DNA of 18,621 bases, from the NCBI GenBank assembly GCA_026770615.1, contig MU631308.1, positions 762,938-781,558 on the forward strand, given 5' to 3'. The DNA comes from Pavlovales sp. CCMP2436 (lineage: Eukaryota > Haptophyta > Pavlovophyceae > Pavlovales). This document shows positions 7,150 to 14,589 of this stretch, piece after piece. Position 1 is the first letter of the stretch. Each line of letters begins with the position of its first letter. Both the position numbers and the translations under genes were made by a program. A model generated the notes under the pieces. That model made no database searches and had not been told where the DNA came from. It saw nothing but the letters and a program-made list of their open reading frames with translations.

Positions 7150-9755
7150 TGCATGCATCGGGGGGCTCCCCCCGTGCCGGTCACGCAGCTCCGACACGGA
7201 GCAACGACAGCAAGGACAACTCGCGCATCCGCCTCTCGGACATCAACAAGCCGTCGGTCTTCCAGGGGATGATGCGCGAGTTCCAGGTGCTCACGGACAA
7301 GGACGCGACGCTCGCGCAGGGCTTTGTCGGCAACGAGCTCGACAAGGACGGCATCGCGACGGGCCGCTTGAAGCTGCTCACTCAGGATGAGTACGCAACC
7401 GCGCTCATATCTCCCCACGACGACAAGCTGGCCAAGTTCCACCAGATGGAGGACCAGATCTCGGCGATCAACAAGGTCGCAGCTGACAAGATAAGCAAGA
7501 TCAACTTGCAGGCGACGTACGACAAGTCCAAGATCACCACTGAACACGAGGAGGCATTGGCAGCCCAGCTCTTCGCGCACGCGACGAGCGTCGCGCTGGA
7601 GGCTTCCATGGCGGTGAAGCCGGTGCGGGCACGCTCGCTGTCACCGCCTCTGACGCGCGCTACGTCGCAGACCACGCCCGCGCTGCGCAGCCCAGCCGCA
7701 TCGCCCGCCGCGGTGGCTACCGTCGTCAAGCCGCTGATCTACACCGGCAAGGCGAGCGTGGTGAGCTATCTCGAGCTCAACCTGACGTTCATCGAGAGCA
7801 ACCACCTCGCCGAGATTGACCAGGTCTACTCCACTGCCGAGGCCAAGGTGGCAGAGGTCAAGGCAAAGTCGCAGTACGGCATCTACAACTCGTTCCTCGA
7901 GGTGCGGGAGGCCTACTACAAGAAGACTGAGGTCGATTTCATGGGTCACCTGCACGGCCGGCTGACGACCGAGGCCATGGCAGCGCTCAAGCAGTCGGCG
8001 CGCGCCGAGTCCAACTCCATCTCGCCCTCCGGCTGCTTCAGGCTGATCTGGGTGCAGTGGAAGAGCAAGGCGCAGCAGGCAGACCTCGGCCACGCCGCCA
8101 AGCTCTGGAGCGCGGTCCGCCTCAACTCGACGCTCTTTGGGTGCACGCTCTCGCTCGAGGAAGGCATCGCAGCGATGGAAGTGGCACGCATCGACGCGGG
8201 CGCCATCCCCATGACGCCGGCAGCGGAGAAGCTGTACATGCTGCTCGAGGCCGTGGTGCCGACCCTCGAGAACAGCGTGATCATCGCACGCTTCAAGGAG
8301 CTCAAGGTGGCAGCCATCACGGAGAAGTCGTACGAATATTTCGTGTTGGCACTCGGTCTGCTCGACAACGTCAAGCTCGGGGTAAGCGACGCGCCTGCGC
8401 CGCGCCAGCGCGAGCTCTCTCGCGCGCCGCGCGAGGCTGCGTCCATATTCGCGCGCGTCGTAGACGCTGAGCGCGTCCGCACCGAGTGGCTCAAGAGCAA
8501 GACCTGCTTCAGTTGCGGCGTGCTCAGCCACCTCAGGCAGGACTGCCCGCACCGCTACAAGGAGACGGCGCCGGCTGCAACGCGCCTGCCGTCGCCGCCA
8601 CAGCGTGCCAAGGGGCAGCCCAAGTCTGCGCTCCGCATCGGAGGCCCGGCGCGCGCCAAGGACGCCAACGCGCGCGGCTTCACGACGTCGTTCGCCATCC
8701 TCTCCGGCCTGGACTCGGCGGAGGAGGACTCGGACGATGAGACCGACCAGTCCAAGACCACCGACCCCGTCGAGTTGCCCGGAGCGCGGGGTGATGAGAC
8801 CGACCAGTCCGAGTCCACTGACTCCGACTACGAGCAGCTTGTGGTGAAAGCCGCCGCGAGCTCGACCGCCAAGGAGGTCTCTTTCTTCGTCGACACCAAG
8901 CAGGCCAAGCCGGAGTGGTACGGCGGCTACGGTGGCAACGGGCGCGGCTTCGGCCGCGGACGCGGCGGCGGCAGGGGCGGGCGCGGCGGGCTCGGCGTGG
9001 CAGGGCGGGAGGAGCTGGCTAAGCTGCGCGCCGCCCTCGCCCAGGCTGAGCAGCGCACCGTCCTCGCTGACGTCGAGCAGAAGGAGTATGCGCACGCGCG
9101 CTCTGCGCTGCCCTCTCGCGCTACGCCGAACAGCCGCATCGTCCGCCGCGGCGAGTTCGGCTCCCCCGGCCTCAACGTTCTCGGCACCACGTTCGAGCGC
9201 GTCAAGATGTGCGTAGACTCGGGCGCCGACGAGCACGTGTTCCCGGACAAGATGATCAGCAGCGAGGTGACGCCATGCGAGATAAATGGCGCTGACTCAA
9301 GCCACATCGTGTCGTTCGCCGCGGTCACCGGCATCGTCGCGATCTCCGCCATCAACGGCAAGCCCGGTGGGAAGCCGATCGAGTTGCCTGGAGCGTGGGG
9401 CACTGGCGAAGTGACGACTCCGCTCATCAGCGTGCCGCGCCTTATCAAGGCAGGTGCGGTCGTGCACTACGAGAAGGGCACCTCCTACATCGACCTCTCG
9501 GCCATCGGTGGCGGTCGTATCACCATCGACAAGAACTTGATGATCTTCGGCAACGTCGAGGGCATCAAGAAGGACACCGGCGCCGGTGCGACTGTCGGCT
9601 CGCGCGGGCGCGCGCACACGGCATCGGCTGTCGGCATGACGACTGCCCACGCGTTGCCGCCCAAGGTGCACTGCCGCGCGACCACCCGCCGCGGCGCTGC
9701 CTCCAACCTGCGCCGCCAGGCGCAGCGCCCCTCAGCCAATGGCCAGGGAAAGTAA
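7149..9755 (+). CDS. gag: Gag-protease polyprotein
   Basis: 868 residues, intact. The ATG overlaps the last base of the 5' LTR, leaving no leader for a separate primer-binding site; a later start at the MetMet near residue 41 is possible. The capsid-like region is at about residues 190-415. A CCHC zinc knuckle is at 453-466 (C453, C456, H461, C466), and a Gly/Arg-rich RNA-binding stretch at about 591-617. The aspartic protease signature DSGA is at 690-693. Gag packages the element RNA and the protease matures the polyprotein in virus-like particles. The frame ends at TAA 9753, which sits inside a donor-like GTAAGT, and then reopens in the same frame into integrase. That stop may be a mutation, a regulated gag-pol boundary or part of an intron. 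Confidence 0.9.
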   Translation: MHASGGSPRAGHAAPTRSNDSKDNSRIRLSDINKPSVFQGMMREFQVLTDKDATLAQGFVGNELDKDGIATGRLKLLTQDEYATALISPHDDKLAKFHQMEDQISAINKVAADKISKINLQATYDKSKITTEHEEALAAQLFAHATSVALEASMAVKPVRARSLSPPLTRATSQTTPALRSPAASPAAVATVVKPLIYTGKASVVSYLELNLTFIESNHLAEIDQVYSTAEAKVAEVKAKSQYGIYNSFLEVREAYYKKTEVDFMGHLHGRLTTEAMAALKQSARAESNSISPSGCFRLIWVQWKSKAQQADLGHAAKLWSAVRLNSTLFGCTLSLEEGIAAMEVARIDAGAIPMTPAAEKLYMLLEAVVPTLENSVIIARFKELKVAAITEKSYEYFVLALGLLDNVKLGVSDAPAPRQRELSRAPREAASIFARVVDAERVRTEWLKSKTCFSCGVLSHLRQDCPHRYKETAPAATRLPSPPQRAKGQPKSALRIGGPARAKDANARGFTTSFAILSGLDSAEEDSDDETDQSKTTDPVELPGARGDETDQSESTDSDYEQLVVKAAASSTAKEVSFFVDTKQAKPEWYGGYGGNGRGFGRGRGGGRGGRGGLGVAGREELAKLRAALAQAEQRTVLADVEQKEYAHARSALPSRATPNSRIVRRGEFGSPGLNVLGTTFERVKMCVDSGADEHVFPDKMISSEVTPCEINGADSSHIVSFAAVTGIVAISAINGKPGGKPIELPGAWGTGEVTTPLISVPRLIKAGAVVHYEKGTSYIDLSAIGGGRITIDKNLMIFGNVEGIKKDTGAGATVGSRGRAHTASAVGMTTAHALPPKVHCRATTRRGAASNLRRQAQRPSANGQGK

Positions 9756-9854
9756 GTGGTCCGGGGGGGACCGGCGTTGCTGGTCGCGGGGGTGTGCGCT
9801 CCTCCGTGGACTGGCTGCGTCTGTGGTCCCTCCGATCGGGCACAGTCGACAAGA

Positions 9855-10419
9855 CACTACTCGCACGTGGCAGTCGACGACATGGAGGGCCAAGCTCCGA
9901 TGTCGTCGGACCTCAACACGCTGTCCGACGCGCGCATGCGGCGGCTCACGCACGAGCTGCCACTTCCAGACGCCAAGGCTGCCGGCGAGATCACTTATCT
10001 CGACGTGTACTCGGCGTCCAAGTTCGACCTCCCCGTCAAGAACATCGACGGTGAGCGGCCGGGATTCAAGTATGCCATCCTGTTTGTGGACGCTTTCTCG
10101 CGCTTCCGGAGGGTCTACTTCGCCAAGTCGCAACGCGAGCTTCCAGGACTCGCGCGACACTACCTCTCCGAGCTCGGCGCGTCGGCACACGCCGGCGGTC
10201 TCTTCATGCTCGGCGATGGGTTCCGTCGGTATGTACATACAGATGGAGATACCTCGATGAACTCCGAGGCCTTTGAAAAGGTGCTCCTCGAGTTCGGGCT
10301 TGCGGCAAACGTCACGTCGTGCCCGCACACTCCAGCCAGCAATGGCGTGGCCGAGCGCAGCTTTGGGACGCTCGAGCCAGACGTGCGCGCGAGGCTGGCA
10401 ATGTCTGGTTTGAGCTACC
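9855..10419 (+). pseudogene. pol: Integrase catalytic core (pol fragment 1)
   Basis: Same frame as gag. It carries ITYLDVYSASKF (Asp at 10002), YVHTDGDTSMNS (Asp at 10242) and NGVAERSFGTL (Glu at 10353), with 36 residues between the second Asp and the Glu, as in D,D(35)E-type retroelement integrases. This domain inserts the cDNA into the genome. The stretch between the TAA at 9753 and about 9855 is not clearly coding in any frame, and a typical zinc-binding pre-integrase segment is not recognisable. Near 10420 the homology leaves this frame, so an indel has occurred. Confidence 0.88.
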
Positions 10420-11476
10420 GCCATTGCATTTCGTCACGCCGTGGCGGCGCGCAACCGCCTCGCGTCGCAGCGCGTCGTCGACTCGACGACCGGCGCTGTG
10501 CGCTACGTGTCACCCTTCGAGCTCTTCTTTGGCCGCCGGCCGAGCTGCAAGCACTCCGTGATCTTCGGAGCGCCGTGCCGAGTCCTCTTACTCGGGCAGA
10601 GGCGCAAGCCGAAGGGCAAGTTCGCCATGCAGTCGGCGCGCGGCAAGGTGCTCGGCCGTGGCGAGGACGGAATCCAGATCGACAAGACCTACCGCTACAT
10701 GCTAGGGTGGATTGTGCTGTTGGACGACGGACGGCTAGCATTCTCTCGGCATGTTCAGGTCGATGAGAGACAGCTCCTCGAGGGGGGGCACACGCCGTTC
10801 GACTCCAAGCACATGCCGTTCGACCCCAAGATCGACCCGTCGGAGCCCCTCTCCTATGGCTTCTCTGGGTCGGGTGGCGAGTCCGGCGCCGAGCCCGTGT
10901 CGGCCATCCTGAGGCCAGCTGGCGCCATACCGCTTGCTCTTCAGTATAACTCGCAGCGGCGTGATCGAATGTCGCGGAGCCGCAGTCCCGCCGCCGTCGC
11001 CGCCCGCAGTCCCGCCGCCGTCGCCGTCCGCAGTCCCGCCGCCGCCGTTGTCGCACGCAGGCCCGCCGCCGCCAGTCCAGCTGCCGCCGCCGCCGCCGCC
11101 GTCGCGCACGCACGACCGGCCAACACGTCGTTCCTCGACGGGCGGTCAGTTATCATCCCCAATAACTACCGACAGGCGCAATGCTCGGAGCAGGCCTTTG
11201 ACTGGCAGCGCGCCATGGAGGAGCACCTCAAGATGCACGACAACATGGGTACATTCCAAGTGGTCGTCGTGCCGGTCAAGACGAGGCTGCTCCCCTGTCG
11301 CTGGGTCTACTCGCTCAAGACGAGTAACGAGAACGAGGTGACGCGCTTCAAGGCTCGTACCGTGGTATGGGGCAACATGCAACGCCCCGAGATCGACTTA
11401 AAAGAGACGTTCTCGCCCACCGTTCGTGCCGAGCAGATCCGCCTGATGATCGCTGTCGGCGCCAGAGTTCACGGTG
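10414..11476 (+). pseudogene. pol: Integrase C-terminal region and RT N-terminus (pol fragment 2)
   Basis: The frame is shifted relative to the integrase core. It begins AFRHAVAARNRLAS, continues through the copia-typical YVSPFELFFGRRP and FGAPCRVLLLG, then a Pro/Ala/Arg-rich linker (10975-11110) built on CCGCCGTCGCCG-like repeats. It enters the RT with FDWQRAMEEHLKMHDNMGTF, CRWVYSLK, RFKARTVVWG and ETFSPTVRAEQIRLM. Homology is lost after about 11470, where the next frame takes over. RT copies the element RNA into DNA. Confidence 0.88.
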
Positions 11477-11477
11477 A

Positions 11478-12290
11478 GCGCTTGCGCAAGTGCGCGGACC
11501 TCTGGTCGCCGTGCTGTCGATCAGCGACGTGCTCTCCGTTGGAGACGTTAAGGACGCCTATCTTAACTCGCGGCTCGAGGAGGACAACGTGCTGACGGAG
11601 CTGCCGCCGGGCTTCGAGTCCGAGCTCTCCGTGCCCGACGGGTTCAAGGTCGCAGCTCGGCAAGTTCGGGCTCACCCCGGCCTCCGTCAGTCGGGACGAG
11701 CCTGGTTCAGAAACAATCGAGCGCGGCTACTCGAGCGCGGGTTCATCCAGTCCGAGGTCGCGCCGTGCATCTTCTTCAAGGACACGGTGTGTGGGGGCTT
11801 CATCACCGTCGGCGTCTTCGTCGATGACATGCTCGCCCTGAACGCGTCTGCCAACTCGCTGGCGTTCAAGGAGCTCGCCGACTCGCTCAAGGAGCACTAC
11901 GTGATCACACATCAAGACCTGGACAAGTTCTTGGGCGTACAGTTCGAGATCGGCAAGACGGGCATTAGGATGTACCTGACGCAGTATATTACCGGCATCC
12001 TCGCTCGCTTCGAGATGTCGGAGTGCCGGGTCAAGCGCAACCCGGAGTCGTCGCGCGACGACCCCATCACGGCTCCGGACGAGACGATGCTCAACCGCAA
12101 GGACATCTTGCTCTACCAGGAGATGACGGGCACGCTCCTGTTCTGCGTGACGATGTGCCGGTCTGACCTCGCTCACTCCGTCGGCATGTTGGCGCGGCGA
12201 GTGAGTAAGCCGCGGGTGCGCGATCACGTCGCGGCGTGTCGTGTCTTCCGCTACCTCCAGGGCACCAAGGACCTCGGCATTTTGCATTTT
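11478..12290 (+). pseudogene. pol: Reverse transcriptase catalytic region (pol fragment 3)
   Basis: Back in the gag frame. It contains VGDVKDAYLN (the first catalytic Asp block), GLRQSGRAWF, and FVDDM at 11817-11831 (the copia version of the YXDD active site), then LGVQFEI, QYITGILARFEM and HVAACRVFRYLQGTKDLGIL, typical of the RT-RNase H connection. Around 11650-11690 the usual copia motif is weak in this frame and better in a neighbouring one, so a pair of compensating indels is possible. The frame is lost near 12290, within a T-rich run. Confidence 0.88.
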
Positions 12291-12828
12291 GTTCAAGTAC
12301 AAGGAGGACTCCAAGCACCCCGGCCTCGTGGCGTATGCCGACTCCGACTGGGGCGTAGACACGGAGGGGCGAAGGTCGACAAGCGGCTACGTCGTGATGT
12401 TCAACGGCGCGCCGGTGTCGTGGCAGAGCAGCATGCAGTCGATCGTCGCGCTTTCCACTTGCGAGGCCGAGCACATCGCTGCCTCGGACGCGGCGCGCGA
12501 GGTCTACTACATGCGCGAGGTCGCCTCGTTCATCCGCAACCCGCAGCCCGGCCCGACGGTCATGTACGAGGACAACCAAGGCGCGGACCAGCTGGTCGAG
12601 AACCCGATGCATCACAAGCGCACGAAGCACATCGATGTAAAGTACCATTACATCCGCGCAGCGCAGGAGAACGGCGTGATCAAGGTCGAGAAGATTCACA
12701 CGGACCGCAACCACGCCGACATCATGACTAAGGCGGCGACCACGGTAACGTTCCACCGGCACGTCGACGCCCTCATGCAGCCGATGGTGCAGTTGGCGGT
12801 GCAGCCGATGGTGCAGTCGGCGGTGTAG
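12286..12828 (+). pseudogene. pol: RNase H domain and repeat tail (pol fragment 4)
   Basis: Same frame as fragment 2. It reads VAYADSDWGVDTEGRRSTSG, then ALSTCEAEHIAASDAAREV, VMYEDNQGA and RTKHIDVKYHYIR, the catalytic and conserved blocks of copia RNase H, which degrades the RNA strand during cDNA synthesis. The domain ends near 12775 and the frame runs into 8-residue QPMVQSAV-type repeats until TAG at 12826. Without that TAG and a second stop at 12922, the same frame would stay open into the 3' LTR, to TGA at 13207. Confidence 0.88.
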
Positions 12829-12969
12829 CCGATGGTGCAGTCGGCGGAGCAGCCGACGGTGCAGTCGGCGGAGCAGCCGGCAGTGCAGTCGGCGGGGCAG
12901 CCGACGGTGCAGTCGGCGGAGTAACCGGCAGTGCAGTCGGCGGAGCAGCCGGCGGCGCAGCCGGCGGGT
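12778..12969 (+). repeat. 24-bp minisatellite, 8 copies
   Basis: Eight head-to-tail units of 24 bp with consensus CAGCCG(A/G)(T/C)(G/A)GTGCAGTCGGCGG(A/T)G. Units 3 and 7 start with TAG and TAA where the others have CAG. Its frame encodes an octapeptide repeat with two Gln per unit. Confidence 0.92.
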
Positions 12970-13069
12970 TCAAGTAACGACACAGCCGCGCTGAGCAGCC
13001 CAGATGTGGGCCATGCTCGGCAGGCAAGTCGACGCCATCATGCTGGGCATTGTCCAGTACTGATGACGC

Positions 13070-13076
13070 GGGGGGG
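13070..13076 (+). other. Polypurine tract of the retrotransposon
   Basis: A G7 run directly abuts the TGTTGG start of the 3' LTR, the usual position of the plus-strand primer. It is short for such a tract. Confidence 0.6.
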
Positions 13077-13377
13077 TGTTGGAGGTATGGCTCTTGTATA
13101 TGCTCTTAGCTATTGCATATACTCAAGCTATACTGCCTACATGGCTGCCCGCAGCACACAGCACCGCACACACTTACTGGCCACAACTCTGGCTCAGTTT
13201 AAATTGTGATTGCCACTCAGTGATAGCTCAGTTTGCCTTCCGCCACTGATCGCCTTGCACTGATCGCTCGTGAAGATCTAACTCGCTGTATTTGATCCTG
13301 CCGCCCGTCGAGACGACGGGCACCCTCTAGCGCCGCAAGGACTAGGGGAGAGACGGAGCGACCGGCTAACACCAACA
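13077..13377 (+). repeat. 3' LTR
   Basis: 301 bp, about 96% identical to the 5' LTR. It keeps both hairpins: GTATATGC/GCATATAC (13096-13103 and 13115-13122, loop two bases longer than in the 5' LTR) and GCCCGTCG/CGACGGGC (13303-13321, loop AGA instead of AGC). Confidence 0.93.
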
Positions 13378-14056
13378 AGAAACTTACACACAGTAGATCC
13401 TTATTGGGCGAGTGGAGGCTGCCGAGGCGCCGCTTTTGAAAAGTCATAACGTGCAAAAGGGAAAACCGATTTTTTGTCGGTTGTGCTATCGCAAAATATG
13501 CCCTACGAGGGCCTTCCCGGGTGGGGGCAACCTGGGGGGGGGTTGGTCTTGACAGACGGTCGTCCTGCCCGGACAGGGTGGTCTTGACAAACAGTCATCC
13601 CGCCTAGGCACCGTCGTGGCGCACAATCGACTGGAGTACCACGCTGCGCATGCGGAGCAGCTTCAGATTTCGCTCGCGTCCGGGTGCGACCGGGGCCTCC
13701 CGGACAATAAGCGTCGAAACGCGAGCCGATATGTAATATCTAGACATCGGATCCCCCCCTTGGCATCAGAACACCAACAATAACTAACGCAGGCGTAGGA
13801 GTCTGCGTTGGAGCATTAAGATCAACTTGACTTGAACATGAAAAACCACCAGTCTGAATCTCCCTTCATTAATATATTTATAAGACTGGCAGACGCTAAA
13901 TAGCTCCCCTATCTGCGCGATCAGTAATATAGATTATTACAGTTACTGTGTCTATCACTGAAAATAATATGACCTTGATAAAATACCTCAGCTAATTATT
14001 TACGTTGATACTAATTATAATTCTGTTGGGAATTTTAGACATCCAGCGCCCGGCGG
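13378..14056. other. Stretch with no supported gene
   Basis: Flank of the retrotransposon. It contains a small hairpin (AACCGA/TCGGTT, 13464-13482) and a 27-bp direct repeat, TGGTCTTGACA..., at 13544-13570 and 13579-13605 (35-bp period). A GC-rich block runs from 13606 to 13730 without a convincing frame, followed by AT-rich sequence from 13830. TTTTAG just before 14040 could be an acceptor for the next exon. Confidence 0.45.
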
Positions 14057-14589
14057 ATGTTTGGGAAGCTTCCAGACACCTTCGTCGATGATATTTTATC
14101 TGATATCCATCTTGCGCCAGCACCGCCCGCCTTCGGGGCGAAACAGGCGGCTCAGCCCTGGGTAGAGGCAGCTAGAGCCGCCCTCCAGGGCAATACTTTG
14201 CTGGTAATAGGCCGCGGCTGTATTATAAATGATTCAAATTACCGACAGCCTTTATATTTAAATATTACCAATGACTGGTTATTAGTTCCTAATATGTCTA
14301 CGAATAGGGATTTACTTTATATAATGCCCACATCCTGCCGAAAGCGCCACTGCCGTATACTTAAAATACAGAAATAATTAATTAAGAATACCAAGGTTCC
14401 GACTTCTTATCGGGCTTCTGCGTTGACCTCAAGCTTGCTGACGACCCCAAGTTCGCGTCCGTGTGTCCGGAGGTGTCGAGCAACGCCGACTGCGACGGCG
14501 AACGCCATATCAGTAGAATTGGCGTATCAGTAGAGCCTCCGGCTGCAGGGCGCGGTGGCAGTGCTCGCGGTGTACATGTGGTGGTATGA
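14057..14589 (+). CDS. Hypothetical two-exon gene
   Basis: The first exon would be 14057-14203: ATG, 49 codons starting MFGKLPDTFVDDILSDIHLA, donor CTG|GTAATA, phase 0. The second would start at 14434 after a pyrimidine-rich stretch ending TCAAG, also phase 0: LADDPKFASVCPEVSSNADC, then DGERHISRIG and a Gly/Ala/Val tail to TGA 14587. The translations look protein-like, with two Cys in exon 2, but I recognise no family. Exon 2 is open upstream to about 14395, so its start is uncertain. Its end overlaps the - strand gene's last codons by 63 bp; an earlier donor (GTAGAA near 14510) would avoid this. The unspliced first frame is open to 14377, so a single-exon gene is the alternative. Confidence 0.32.

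Larger units (their letters stand above)
6850..13377 (+). mobile_element. Ty1/copia-type LTR retrotransposon, complete but decayed
   Basis: Two LTRs (6850-7149 and 13077-13377, TGTTGG...CAACA) enclose gag, protease, integrase, reverse transcriptase and RNase H, the order diagnostic of Ty1/copia. The gag-protease frame is intact. Pol is broken by an in-frame TAA at 9753 and by frameshifts near 10420, 11475 and 12290. The LTRs differ by about 12 substitutions and two short indels, so the insertion is not recent. The 5 bp on each side (TTTGT and AGAAA) do not match, so no target-site duplication is visible. The element begins 35 bp after the Sel1-MYND stop, in the same orientation. Confidence 0.95.

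Noticed and set aside
7641..9236. Long - strand open frame under gag
   Set aside because: Antisense of GC-rich gag, which has clear CCHC and DSGA motifs on the + strand.
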